This document shows, in pieces, positions 8,343 to 16,366 of a stretch of DNA of 19,224 nucleotides. The stretch covers positions 1-19,224 of the forward strand of contig CAYUKO010000071.1 of NCBI GenBank assembly GCA_964445375.1, in the 5' to 3' direction. The stretch comes from COE1 sp964445375. Lineage in GTDB: Bacteria > Bacillota > Clostridia > Lachnospirales > Lachnospiraceae. A program made the translations under genes and the position numbers. The stretch's first letter is position 1. The number at the start of each line of letters is the position of its first letter. The notes beneath the pieces are model-generated. The model did not search any database. It saw only the letters and a program-made list of their open reading frames with translations, and was not told where the DNA came from.

Positions 8343-8362
8343 ACGATTTTAAATTAAATCGT
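8343..8362. repeat. Short inverted repeat in the ICE left end
   Basis: ACGATTT and AAATCGT form a perfect 7-bp stem around a 6-base A+T loop. There is no T-run after it, so it is not a terminator. It may be a protein site in the element end; no function is shown. Confidence 0.4.
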
Positions 8363-8390
8363 GTCAGTCCAACTTAATATTTTGTACTAT

Positions 8391-8435
8391 AAGGACATTT
8401 TTCTAAAAGAAAATTTTAGAGAAGTGTCCTTTTTT
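8391..8435 (+). terminator. Long hairpin with T-tract, Rho-independent terminator
   Basis: Outer arms AAGGACA (8391-8397) and TGTCCTT (8425-8431) enclose a second perfect stem TCTAAAA/TTTTAGA (8402-8420), and a run of six T follows. It could end transcription entering from greA-lysS and so insulate the element. It stands about 40 bases before the first ICE gene. Confidence 0.75.
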
Positions 8436-8475
8436 GTTGTTATGGTCAAGAAATTAAGAAGTGGAGGAAAAAAGC

Positions 8476-8949
8476 ATGAACAGTACAGCGTTAGGTGCAA
8501 CAGCCGAGAAGGAAGGCAACATTATTTTTATTAGCGATGCACATGAGAAATTCTACTATGAGAAGTTGAAAGAGGTTAGGTATCAGGATGTTTACCACAA
8601 GGCACTTTGCTATTGTCTTGGTATCTGCAATGACACAAGGGAAAATGCGTACAGAATTTACAATTTCAAAACCGGAAATGTAAAGACGGAGTGCTTGCAT
8701 GAGGGGTGGCAGACCAGCGGAAGTCAGAGAGTGGTGCGAATGGCATTTAATTTGTACTGCAATGGTACACCAAGCGTGTATGACTATGAGGATGCAGAGG
8801 AACAGTTGTCAGAATGCAAGTTGTATAGCGTGGAGGATTTATTCTGCTGTGGTTATGCACTGTTTTTCTGGCAGGCAATACAAATCCGCTATCCGGAATA
8901 TGTCAAGGACAATCGTAAACTGTATGCCTTATTAGGAGGATTAGATTGA
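8476..8949 (+). CDS. ICE accessory protein, DUF6075-like
   Basis: A 157-residue protein of unknown function. The start is ATG 8476 with GGAGG 8 bases upstream (8463-8467); the GTG at 8461 overlaps that ribosome site. Recognisable stretches are DAHEKFYYEKLKEVRYQDVY, HKALCYCLGICNDTREN, ECLHEGWQTSGSQRVVRMAF and EDLFCCGYALFFWQAIQIRYPEY. From memory this is the family called DUF6075, found repeatedly as the first gene of Firmicutes conjugative elements. There are many Cys and aromatic residues but no clear metal-binding spacing and no membrane helix. It overlaps the next gene by one base and so is translationally coupled to it. It is probably in one transcript with parA-parB-repA. Confidence 0.75.
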   Translation: MNSTALGATAEKEGNIIFISDAHEKFYYEKLKEVRYQDVYHKALCYCLGICNDTRENAYRIYNFKTGNVKTECLHEGWQTSGSQRVVRMAFNLYCNGTPSVYDYEDAEEQLSECKLYSVEDLFCCGYALFFWQAIQIRYPEYVKDNRKLYALLGGLD

Positions 8950-9125
8950 TGTTGAAAATCAGATTGATGGGAACGAAGAACGATATTAAGTGGTTTGGGA
9001 AGATTTTGCAGAGAAATCCCAAATTGGAAGTAACGGAGTTTTCCGATTTGTACCCGAACAAGGGAACCAAGAAATTTCATAGAGCTTATGTAGAAGTAAA
9101 AAAGAGTAATGTAAAAGAACAGTAG
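8949..9125 (+). CDS. Small ICE protein, DUF3970-like
   Basis: A 58-residue protein starting MLKIRLMGTKNDIKWFGKIL and carrying FSDLYPNKGTKKFHRAYVEV, a pattern I associate with DUF3970/YvzF small proteins (from memory). Its ATG overlaps the TGA of the preceding gene (TGATG), so it is expressed by coupling and needs no strong ribosome site. The predicted fold is a small beta-alpha-beta unit with a basic surface; function unknown. parA starts 18 bases after its stop. Confidence 0.75.
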   Translation: MLKIRLMGTKNDIKWFGKILQRNPKLEVTEFSDLYPNKGTKKFHRAYVEVKKSNVKEQ

Positions 9126-9143
9126 AAGAAAAGGAGAATTATC

Positions 9144-9929
9144 ATGTGTAGAGTAATAGCAATCGCAAATCAGAAGGGTGGCGTTGGTAAGACCACCACA
9201 ACAAGTAATTTAGGAATAGGACTTGCAAAGCAGGGTAAAAGGGTACTGTTAATAGATGCAGATGCCCAGGGAAGCCTTACAGCAAGTTTAGGATATACAG
9301 AGCCGGACAGATTAGAGGTTACGCTGGCTATTGTAATGGGTAATTTAATCAATGATGAAATCGTAGAGCCTACGGACGGTATTTTACATCATGAGGAGGG
9401 AATAGACCTTATGCCGGGAAATATTGAGCTTTCCGGTTTGGAAGTTTCCCTTGTGAATGTAATGAGCAGAGAGCGAATAATGAGGGAATACATAGGAATT
9501 GTTGCAGATTACTACGATTATATCCTCATTGACTGTATGCCCTCGCTTGGAATGATTACGATAAATGCGTTTTCCTGTGCTGACAGTATTCTGATACCTG
9601 TACAGGCTGCGTATTTGCCCGTAAAAGGCTTGCAACAGCTTATTAAGACCATTGGAAAGGTTAAAAGGCAAATCAATCCAAAGCTGGAGATAGAGGGCAT
9701 ATTACTGACGATGGTGGACAGCAGAACTAACTATGCGAAGGATATTAGTGCAATGCTTCAGGAAGCGTATGGAAGCAAGATAAGGATATTTGCCAATAAC
9801 ATTCCTATTTCGGTAAGAGCTGCGGAAATATCAGCGGAGGGTATCAGTATTTATGCACATGACCCGAAAGGCAAAGTAGCTTCTGCATATCTTTCCCTGA
9901 CAGAGGAGGTGTTGGCAAATGAGCAGTAA
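9144..9929 (+). CDS. parA: ParA/Soj-family partition ATPase
   Basis: Deviant Walker ATPase that moves plasmid or chromosome copies together with ParB bound at a centromere. The 261-residue product has the deviant P-loop KGGVGKTTT (11-19, signature Lys11 and catalytic Lys16), LLIDADAQGS (switch I), YILIDCMPSLG (Walker B), and VQAAYLPVKGL. It lacks an N-terminal DNA-binding domain, so it is the small Soj-like type. AAGGAG precedes the ATG. The stop overlaps the parB start by 11 bases, tying the two together. On an ICE this module most likely keeps the excised circle stable. Confidence 0.94.
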   Translation: MCRVIAIANQKGGVGKTTTTSNLGIGLAKQGKRVLLIDADAQGSLTASLGYTEPDRLEVTLAIVMGNLINDEIVEPTDGILHHEEGIDLMPGNIELSGLEVSLVNVMSRERIMREYIGIVADYYDYILIDCMPSLGMITINAFSCADSILIPVQAAYLPVKGLQQLIKTIGKVKRQINPKLEIEGILLTMVDSRTNYAKDISAMLQEAYGSKIRIFANNIPISVRAAEISAEGISIYAHDPKGKVASAYLSLTEEVLANEQ

Positions 9930-10809
9930 TGCAAGAAAAAGTAGTGCCTCCAAGATTAAATTGGACACATACGATGATTTATTTGGAAATGACACAGCCG
10001 AGAGCAGTTCGTTAGAGCAAATTATCAGCGTTCCGCTTGCAGATTTACACACATTTAAAGACCACCCGTTCAGAGTGGTTGATGATGAAAAGATGGAAGA
10101 AACAACGGAGAGTATTAAGAAGTATGGTGTGCTTGTTCCGGGTATTGCAAGACCAAGAGTCGGAGGTGGTTATGAGATTATTGCCGGACACCGTAGGAAG
10201 AGAGGTTCTGAAAGAGCCGGGAAATCGGAAATGCCTGTAATTGTCCGTGATTACTCCGATGATGAAGCTACGATTATTATGGTAGATTCCAACATTCAGC
10301 GAGAGGACATTTTACCGAGTGAAAAGGCAAAAGCCTATTATATGAAGTATGAAGCCATGAAACATCAGGGTAGCAAGTCCGGGGGACTTACCCTTGATGA
10401 GATAGGCGAAAAAGCCGGAGAAAGCGGAAAGACGGTGCAGAGGTATATCTGGTTATCGAGGTTGTCGGACGAGCTTTTAGAGCTGGTTGATAATAAAAAA
10501 ATCGGGTTCATGCAGGGGGTAGATATATCATTCCTTACGGAAGAACAGCAACAATGGGTGCTTGTGATTTTGCAGGAGAAAATGGGCATTATATCTACCA
10601 CTCAATCCGGCAAGCTAAAGGAACATGGCAAAAAGGGAGAGCTTACTTTGCCAATGGTTAGGCTGATACTTACGGAGCAGAAGACGAAAGATCGAAAAGT
10701 GGTAATTAAAGCTGATAAAATCAGTCAGTATTTTCCGGCTGATTATGACAGCGAGGATATAGAAAATGTGATTTATCAACTGTTAGAAGAATGGAAGAAT
10801 AGGGCATAG
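9919..10809 (+). CDS. parB: ParB-family partition protein
   Basis: Centromere-binding partner of ParA. In 296 residues it shows the N-terminal ParB/Srx domain: PLADLHTFKDHPFRV (box I-like), GYEIIAGHRRKRGSERAG (the arginine-rich CTP-binding motif, here GHRRKRGSE for the usual GERRxRA), and VDSNIQREDILPSEKAKAY (box III). A helix-turn-helix follows (LTLDEIGEKAGESGKTVQRYI) with a C-terminal region that may dimerise. It overlaps parA by 11 bases; repA follows after 17 bases. I see no chromosomal-type parS 16-mer near it. The palindrome copies at 12191 and 17840 are possible centromeres but unproven. Confidence 0.92.
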   Translation: MSSNARKSSASKIKLDTYDDLFGNDTAESSSLEQIISVPLADLHTFKDHPFRVVDDEKMEETTESIKKYGVLVPGIARPRVGGGYEIIAGHRRKRGSERAGKSEMPVIVRDYSDDEATIIMVDSNIQREDILPSEKAKAYYMKYEAMKHQGSKSGGLTLDEIGEKAGESGKTVQRYIWLSRLSDELLELVDNKKIGFMQGVDISFLTEEQQQWVLVILQEKMGIISTTQSGKLKEHGKKGELTLPMVRLILTEQKTKDRKVVIKADKISQYFPADYDSEDIENVIYQLLEEWKNRA

Positions 10810-10826
10810 GAAGGAGGTGCAGCACA

Positions 10827-11909
10827 ATGGGGAACAATTTGAGATTTGACTATTATTACGGTGCGGAAGCGGAACAGTTTTCCTTTTACCGAGTACCGAG
10901 ATTGCTTATCAAGGACGAGCGTTTCAAAGGGTTGTCCAGTGATGCGAAGCTTCTCTATGGACTTATGCTTGACAGAATGGCTTTATCAATGAAAAATGGC
11001 TGGTTTGATGAAGAAAACAGAGCCTACATTCATTATACAGTTGAGAATATCATGGAAGATTTAGGGTGTGCCAAAGCTACCTGTGTAAAGGTCATTGCCG
11101 AACTTGACAGTAAAAAGGGTATTGGTTTGATTGAAAAGAAAAGGCAGGGGCTTGGCAGACCGGATATAATATATGTGAAAAATTTTGTCGCAATAGAGCA
11201 GACGGAGCAAGTAAAAATAGAGGAAGAAAAGCCTGCTAATACTGATGTTTCTACAGAGGTTCAAAATTTGAACTTCAAGAAGTATAATAGTCAGACTTCC
11301 AGAAGTTCAGAATTTGAACTTCAAGAAGTACAAAAAGCAGACTTCCAGAAGTCCAATAGTCGAACTTCAAGAGGTATAGAAAGCGAACTTCAAGAAGTTC
11401 AAGAATTGAACGGAAATTATAACAATAATAACTATACCGATATGAGCTATACTAATCCAATCAATCTATCTGTACAGGCACAGAGTAGAGTTGCACAGGC
11501 AGATGATACGATGGATGGGATGGATGAAGTATCTGCTTACATAGAGTTGATTAAACAGAATATCGAGTATGAACACCTTATGGCTCATGGCGAATGGCAG
11601 GATAAAGCATTGTATGAGGAACTGTTTGAGGTTATCTGCGAAGTGGTATGTGTGAAGCGTAAAACTGTGAGAGTCGGAGGAGAGGACTATCCGTATGAGC
11701 TTGTGAAGTCCAAGTTCCTTAAGCTCGACAGTACACATCTGCAATATGTTATTGGCTGTATGCAGAATACCACAACCAAGATTGCAAATATCAAGGCATA
11801 TATGATTACCTCGCTTTACAATGCACCAAACACCATTAACCATTACTATCAGCAGGAGGTTCAGCACGATATGTACGGAGGTGGATGGCATGAAAAGGGT
11901 ATTGTTTAA
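10827..11909 (+). CDS. repA: Replication initiator protein A (RepA_N domain, DUF6017-like C-terminus)
   Basis: Initiator that binds its own origin and starts theta replication in RepA_N plasmids. The 360-residue product has the N-terminal winged-helix domain (about 15-125: FSFYRVPRLLIKDERFKGLS, SSDAKLLYGLMLDRM, NIMEDLGCAKATCVKVIAEL, GLGRPDIIYVKNF), a polar linker (about 130-215), and a C-terminal domain (about 230-345, QNIEYEHLM to IANIKAYMITSLYNAP) that I recall as DUF6017. The linker is encoded by six 23-bp iterons, as expected if the origin lies inside the gene. AAGGAGG precedes the ATG. Its end overlaps the next gene by 20 bases. The parA-parB-repA order is that of a plasmid maintenance block inside an ICE. 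Confidence 0.92.
   Translation: MGNNLRFDYYYGAEAEQFSFYRVPRLLIKDERFKGLSSDAKLLYGLMLDRMALSMKNGWFDEENRAYIHYTVENIMEDLGCAKATCVKVIAELDSKKGIGLIEKKRQGLGRPDIIYVKNFVAIEQTEQVKIEEEKPANTDVSTEVQNLNFKKYNSQTSRSSEFELQEVQKADFQKSNSRTSRGIESELQEVQELNGNYNNNNYTDMSYTNPINLSVQAQSRVAQADDTMDGMDEVSAYIELIKQNIEYEHLMAHGEWQDKALYEELFEVICEVVCVKRKTVRVGGEDYPYELVKSKFLKLDSTHLQYVIGCMQNTTTKIANIKAYMITSLYNAPNTINHYYQQEVQHDMYGGGWHEKGIV
11270..11400 (+). repeat. Six 23-bp iterons inside repA, candidate replication origin
   Basis: Units start at 11270, 11293, 11316, 11339, 11362 and 11385, exactly 23 bases apart. Each begins with a 16-base imperfect palindrome, best copy GAACTTCAAGAAGTTC (11385-11400), others differing at 1-5 bases; two use AGACTTCCAGAAG. 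A degenerate seventh unit precedes at 11247. Because 23 is not a multiple of 3, successive copies fall in different frames, so the DNA rather than the peptide is conserved. RepA_N plasmids are known to carry their origin within the rep gene. Confidence 0.85.
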
Positions 11910-12219
11910 AGTGATACTGCCAGCGTTGGCAATAGGAATATGGGTACTGACTTGTTATTCGGTCTGCAATAAGGCAGAAGGGTTTGATTTTTTTCTGTTC
12001 TGGATATTGGCGGGGTTCCCGTTTGGTATTCGTAAGATGTGCATGGTACTGATACCAAAGAATTTTGGAATAGCCGGAAGCATGGGTGTATTGGCACTTA
12101 ACGCTGTTGTCGGTGGTCTGATTGGCGGTGTGGTGCTGATTATAAAGGTTTTAGGTATGGCAGTTGAGCTTGTGAAGATAATTGCCGGACACTTCTGGAC
12201 ACAATGTCCAGAAGTTTAG
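11890..12219 (+). CDS. Small ICE membrane protein, DUF6050-like, probably 3'-truncated
   Basis: A 109-residue protein with three likely membrane helices (about 5-27, 33-55, 65-90). The start is ATG 11890 with GGAGG 7 bases upstream (11878-11882); it overlaps the repA end. The sequence FLFWILAGFPFGIRKMCMVLIPKNFGIAG and the glycine-rich ALNAVVGGLIGGVV resemble, from memory, DUF6050 proteins that sit between repA and pcfB in these elements. It ends HFWTQCPEV, and those last codons lie in a 25-bp palindrome that recurs at 17840, where the same frame continues as FWTLCPEV followed by 16 more residues. It therefore seems to have lost its original tail when the defence cargo inserted. Function unknown. 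Confidence 0.7.
   Translation: MKRVLFKVILPALAIGIWVLTCYSVCNKAEGFDFFLFWILAGFPFGIRKMCMVLIPKNFGIAGSMGVLALNAVVGGLIGGVVLIIKVLGMAVELVKIIAGHFWTQCPEV
12191..12215. repeat. 25-bp palindrome, left copy flanking the defence cargo
   Basis: ACTTCTGGACA, a 3-base centre (CAA), and the exact complement of the first arm. It matches the copy at 17840-17864 in all but two central bases, in the same orientation. It encodes the last codons of the upstream gene. See the right copy and the findings for its likely role as the insertion target. Confidence 0.9.
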
Positions 12220-12247
12220 GAACCTTGTAAATAGTGTTTCGTATGTG

Positions 12248-12276
12248 GGAGCAGTCAGAAAAAAGGCTGCTCCTTT
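12248..12276 (+). terminator. Terminator at the left edge of the cargo
   Basis: GGAGCAG (12248-12254) pairs perfectly with CTGCTCC (12267-12273) around a 12-base A-rich loop and is followed by TTTGTTG. The T-tract is short, so strength is uncertain. It would stop transcripts from the par-rep operon. Confidence 0.7.
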
Positions 12277-12284
12277 GTTGTGGA

Positions 12285-12348
12285 TATGTCAATACGAACA
12301 TGAAGTATGTCAAATATTATAGAAAAATGATAGCAACTGTTATATAAT
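12285..12348 (+). promoter_or_regulatory. Promoter and candidate operator of the defence operon
   Basis: A good -10 TATAAT lies at 12343-12348; the overlapping TATATA (12341) has an upstream TG giving an extended -10. The -35 region is weak (TTATAG, 12317-12322). TATGTCAA occurs at 12285-12292 and 12306-12313, 21 bases apart, i.e. two helical turns, just upstream: a possible activator or repressor site. The mRNA would begin near 12355, downstream of ATG 12347, which supports the later TTG start of the first gene. Confidence 0.5.
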
Positions 12349-12388
12349 GAGTAATATAGAAAATTGCCATTTTATAGGAGGTGTACTT

Positions 12389-14455
12389 TTGAAACTTTCA
12401 AAGATTAAGTTGCATAACTACAGATGTTTTGGGGATGGTGAGCAGATAATTCTGATAGAGGATTTAGTGGCATTCATCGGGAATAACAGTGCAGGAAAGA
12501 CAGCCGCACTATGTGCATTGAATTGTATTTTTTCTGAAAATACAAATGAGCGTATTTTGAAACGTAGTGATTTCCATTTGCCAAAAGATATTAAACCAGA
12601 AGAATTATTGCAACAGGAAATGTATATTGAAGCTGTATTCACTTTTGAAGAATTAGAAAGTGAAGGTGGAGAAGAATATGCAGTTCCTCAGTTTTTTGAA
12701 AGTTTAGTTGTTGATTCACAAGGTGGAACGCCTTATTTAAGAATTAGATTAATGGCAACATGGGAGAATAGCACGACTTTAGAAGGCGCAATTGACAGTA
12801 AAGTAGTGTATATTACTTGTTCGGAGGAACAAGAATTTACAGAAGATGATGTTATTGTTGCACAAAGAAGAGATTTAGATCGTATTCGTGTAGTTTATGT
12901 TCCAGCGGTTCGAGAACCTGCAAAGCAATTAAAAAATGTGTCTGGAACAATGATGCATCAGATTATGAGTAGCATAAATTGGAGTGATGTAACGAAACAA
13001 AATGTTACATCAAAAATACAAGAGTTAAATGCGCAGTTTATGGGTGAGAAAGGTGTATCTATATTAGGAGATTCAATTAAAACTCAATGGAAAGAATATG
13101 ATACAGATGTTAGATACTCAAATGCAGAATTGCGATTTAATAGTACGGATTTAGACTCATCTATCAAGAAGTCCGAAATTGTTTTTTTACCGACTGTGAC
13201 GGGAAAAGAATATAATGTTGATGAAATGGGAGATGGATTGCGGTCACTATTTTACATATCAATGGTGGATAGTATGTTGGATGTCGAAAATACAATTCGA
13301 GAGGAAATACAAGCAAATCCAGATAATTTATCATTTAGTAGAATTCCGCCAATATTAACTATCATTGCGGTGGAGGAACCAGAAAATCATATTTCACCAC
13401 ATCTCATAGGTAAGTTGATTAAGAACCTAAAAAATATTGCATCTAAAAGTAATGCACAGACAATATTAACATCTCATTCTCCGGCAATAATCAAGAGAAT
13501 TGAACCTGAATGTATACGATATTTTCGGATGAAAACTGAAACAGAGTCTACAGAAGTGCGTAAGATTACTCTTCCAGATGAAGAGAAATTTGAAAATCAG
13601 TATAAGTATATAAAAGAAGCGATAAAGGCTTATCCGGAATTGTATTTTGCAAAATTAGTAATCTTAGGGGAAGGAGACAGTGAAGATATATTATTACCTA
13701 AGTTTTTGGAATGTTGTGGAAACAATATAGATGTAAGTGGAATTTCTGTAGTTCCATTAGGTGGTAGACATGTAAATCATTTTTGGAGATTGTTAAATGA
13801 CTTACATATTCCACATATTACGTTGCTTGATTTAGACAGAGAAAGAGAAGGTGGTGGTTGGGGACGTATAAAGTATGTTCTTAAACAACTTATTGCGAAT
13901 GGTTATCCAAAAGATGAACTTTTGAAACTACAATCGGGTAAAGTGATGACAGATGCAGAATTGGAAAAAATGAGCGAATGGGATGTTCATAAACAGGAAT
14001 CAATGCAATCTTGGATAAAGTACTTAGAAGATTTCAATGTGTTTTTCTCGGCTCCATTAGACATAGATTTCTTGATGTTAGAAAACTTTGAAGAGGAGTA
14101 CAAGGCGCTATTGGAAGAAAAAGAAGGTCCAAGGCTGATGATAGAAATGGAAGGAAAAAAGGAGCAAAAAAGAATTATTGATATCGAAGGCATTGATGAG
14201 AAGCCAGATGAATACAAAGAACGCATACAGGAGGATATTAGAAATACCTTAAAAAAAGAAGGAGGAGATGGCAGTACATATAATGAAGAACAGAAAAAAT
14301 TAATGATTTGGTACAATTATTTCTTCTTGAATAGAGGAAAGCCATCTACTCATATATTAGCTCTTTCAAAAATGGATGAACTTGATTTGTTGTTTAATAT
14401 GCCATCAGAAATTGAACGGCTGATAAGAGCAGCTGAAAGACTATTAAATATGTAA
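12389..14455 (+). CDS. Class 2 OLD-family ATP-dependent nuclease (GajA-like)
   Basis: Predicted DNA nuclease with an SMC/RecF-like ATPase and a C-terminal Toprim domain. Start TTG 12389 has AGGAGG 7 bases upstream; the ATG at 12347 overlaps the promoter. The product is 688 residues, longer than a typical GajA (about 580). Visible parts: KLSKIKLHNYRCFGDGE, Walker A GNNSAGKT (31-38), a long coiled ATPase insert, Walker B AVEEPENH (Glu329/Glu330), H-loop TSHSP (His363), then Toprim: GEGDSED (Glu428), LLDLDRE (Asp481, Asp483), DIDF (about 558-561) and RGKPSTH (Lys651), in the places of the catalytic acidic residues and lysine of class 2 OLD enzymes. A charged segment around 575-635 may be the extra length. 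Its pairing with a UvrD helicase is the mark of class 2 OLD/Gabija. A standalone OLD or retron-linked role is less likely. Confidence 0.88.
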   Translation: MKLSKIKLHNYRCFGDGEQIILIEDLVAFIGNNSAGKTAALCALNCIFSENTNERILKRSDFHLPKDIKPEELLQQEMYIEAVFTFEELESEGGEEYAVPQFFESLVVDSQGGTPYLRIRLMATWENSTTLEGAIDSKVVYITCSEEQEFTEDDVIVAQRRDLDRIRVVYVPAVREPAKQLKNVSGTMMHQIMSSINWSDVTKQNVTSKIQELNAQFMGEKGVSILGDSIKTQWKEYDTDVRYSNAELRFNSTDLDSSIKKSEIVFLPTVTGKEYNVDEMGDGLRSLFYISMVDSMLDVENTIREEIQANPDNLSFSRIPPILTIIAVEEPENHISPHLIGKLIKNLKNIASKSNAQTILTSHSPAIIKRIEPECIRYFRMKTETESTEVRKITLPDEEKFENQYKYIKEAIKAYPELYFAKLVILGEGDSEDILLPKFLECCGNNIDVSGISVVPLGGRHVNHFWRLLNDLHIPHITLLDLDREREGGGWGRIKYVLKQLIANGYPKDELLKLQSGKVMTDAELEKMSEWDVHKQESMQSWIKYLEDFNVFFSAPLDIDFLMLENFEEEYKALLEEKEGPRLMIEMEGKKEQKRIIDIEGIDEKPDEYKERIQEDIRNTLKKEGGDGSTYNEEQKKLMIWYNYFFLNRGKPSTHILALSKMDELDLLFNMPSEIERLIRAAERLLNM

Positions 14456-14474
14456 TAAATTATGGAGGAGCAGT

Positions 14475-16340
14475 GTGAAAAAGGTTAAGGTAGAAGAATG
14501 GATACCGAGCGATAATATAGTATTGGAGGACAATGCAAATTTTGCGGTAAAATGTAAAGAGAATATTTTAGTTGTTGCAGGTCCGGGAGCTGGGAAAACA
14601 GAATTATTAGCACAAAAAGCAGGGTATTTGTTTCAGACGGATATTTGTCATAATCCTCAAAAGATACTTGCAATAAGTTTTAAAACGGATGCAGCAGAGA
14701 ACCTAAAGCAACGGGTTTGCAAAAGGTATGGTAATGAGATTAAATCCAGATTTTCATCAATGACATACGATGCATTTTCAAAGAGATTATTGGATCGTTT
14801 TCGTTTGGCTTTGCCAATAGACTGGCAACCTGATAAAGATTATGAGGTTAATAACGCAGAAATAATAGAAGCGGCATTTAAAAAAGCTGGATATAATAAT
14901 CCACATAATTTGAAGAAGGGAGAACTGAAAAAATTTTATGAGCAGACACTTTCAAGTGTTCGTTTTCCAATAAAACAAGAAAATTTAGGCGAAAAAGTTT
15001 GGAAGCTTTTAATTAAAGGATTCGATGGAAACAGAGCTACGCTTGATTTTAAAATGATATGTATTTTATCAGAATATATTGTTAGAAGTAATCCCAAGAT
15101 TAAAAGAGCATTACAGTGTACATATACTCATGTTTTTTTAGATGAATTTCAAGATACAACAAATTTGCAGTATAGATTGGTAAAAACATGTTTTCAAGAT
15201 TCTAGGTCGGTAATTACAGCAGTGGGAGACAATAAACAGAGAATAATGCTATGGGCAGGAGCGTTAAAGAGCGTCTTTACAGATTTCAAAGCCGATTTTC
15301 TATCACAGCAAACACAGCTTATTATGAATCACAGGTCGGCACCTAGATTGGTAATGCTACAAAAGCAGATGTATGATTCGCTGAATGAAAAGACAATTGA
15401 AGTTAAGCCGTCAGACAAGTGGCAACCAGATGACGGGAAAATAAAGTTATTAATATCGGATTCTGAACAAGATGAGGCTAAAATAATTCGTGAAGATATA
15501 ACAAGTAGGATTTCTGAAGGAGTTCAGGTAAATGATATCTGTATTCTTTGTAAACAATTACCACAAAATTACGCAGAGACGATTATTGCGGAATTAGGTA
15601 GTGTGGGAATCCGGGCTAGAATAGAAAATGAATATCAAGATTTGATAAAAGAGCCAATTATTGATTTACTGATTCGTTTTATGCTTCTTGCTCTTGACAG
15701 AAAAAGACCAAATGAATGGGAATATGTTAAAAATACTTTTGAAGAATTTTCGGGCGCAGACAATACACAACAGGACAAGGTTTATTATGAATGTCAGGAG
15801 AAACTTAGTAAAAAGCTTAATGATGTGCAAGCTTTAATGGAGTCCAATAAGGATGAAATTGAGTTAAAATCTGTTATAAATGAAATTATAAATTTTTTTG
15901 GTATGTCAGCAATTAAAGCACATTTTCCTGCATATCAACAGGGAGATTATTTTGCCAAATTGGTAGAAAAATTTGAGATTTATTTAGAAGATGAATTGCA
16001 GAGAGCATCATATGATTGGATTCTGGCACTAGAGAGTTTTTGTGGGAAAAACTCGATTCCTATTATGACGATTCATAAAAGTAAAGGATTGGAATATTCG
16101 GCGGTTTATTTTGTAGGATTAGAAGATGGTGCGTTTTGGAGTTTTAAATCTCAACCAGATGAGGATCGTTGTGCATTTTTTGTTGCTATATCAAGAGCTA
16201 AAAAGTATTTGATGTTTACATACTGTAGTTATCGATCTAAGTTAAAATTTCCACGGCAATCACATAGAGACATTAATGAGTTTTTTGAATTGTTGCAGGT
16301 TCCCGGAGTTGCGGAAATTCAGGAGATACATACACAATAA
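14475..16340 (+). CDS. UvrD/Rep-family superfamily 1 helicase (GajB-like)
   Basis: Partner of the OLD nuclease, predicted to sense DNA ends or consume nucleotides during infection, as GajB does in Gabija. GTG 14475 follows GGAGG by 6 bases and lies 19 bases after the nuclease stop. The 621 residues contain all core motifs: Walker A AGPGAGKTE (35-43), ISFKTDAAENLKQR (Ia), TYDAFSKRL, DEFQD (223-227), VGDNKQRIMLWAGA (250-263), NHRSAPRLV (285-293), TIHKSKGLEY (532-541), and FVAISRAKK (569-577, arginine finger Arg573). The QRIMLWAGA form differs from the QSIYxFRGA of housekeeping UvrD/PcrA and resembles GajB-type helicases. The usual N-terminal Q-motif glutamine is not evident. The protein is longer than GajB (about 490), with a larger 2B-like insert (about 400-510). 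Confidence 0.9.
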   Translation: MKKVKVEEWIPSDNIVLEDNANFAVKCKENILVVAGPGAGKTELLAQKAGYLFQTDICHNPQKILAISFKTDAAENLKQRVCKRYGNEIKSRFSSMTYDAFSKRLLDRFRLALPIDWQPDKDYEVNNAEIIEAAFKKAGYNNPHNLKKGELKKFYEQTLSSVRFPIKQENLGEKVWKLLIKGFDGNRATLDFKMICILSEYIVRSNPKIKRALQCTYTHVFLDEFQDTTNLQYRLVKTCFQDSRSVITAVGDNKQRIMLWAGALKSVFTDFKADFLSQQTQLIMNHRSAPRLVMLQKQMYDSLNEKTIEVKPSDKWQPDDGKIKLLISDSEQDEAKIIREDITSRISEGVQVNDICILCKQLPQNYAETIIAELGSVGIRARIENEYQDLIKEPIIDLLIRFMLLALDRKRPNEWEYVKNTFEEFSGADNTQQDKVYYECQEKLSKKLNDVQALMESNKDEIELKSVINEIINFFGMSAIKAHFPAYQQGDYFAKLVEKFEIYLEDELQRASYDWILALESFCGKNSIPIMTIHKSKGLEYSAVYFVGLEDGAFWSFKSQPDEDRCAFFVAISRAKKYLMFTYCSYRSKLKFPRQSHRDINEFFELLQVPGVAEIQEIHTQ

Positions 16341-16366
16341 ATAAAACGTTACAGGAGGAATAGGGT

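Noticed and set aside
11240..11410. CRISPR array in place of the repA repeats
   Set aside because: The 23-base units are contiguous with no unique spacers of constant length, and they lie inside an open coding frame.
11821..11889. Longer start for the small membrane protein within repA
   Set aside because: The upstream codons lie in the repA reading frame overlap and have no ribosome site; ATG 11890 follows GGAGG and starts the first membrane helix.
12347..12388. Upstream ATG for the OLD nuclease, adding 14 residues
   Set aside because: It overlaps the -10 TATAAT and has no ribosome site, while TTG 12389 has AGGAGG at the right distance and opens directly into the conserved N-terminal strand.
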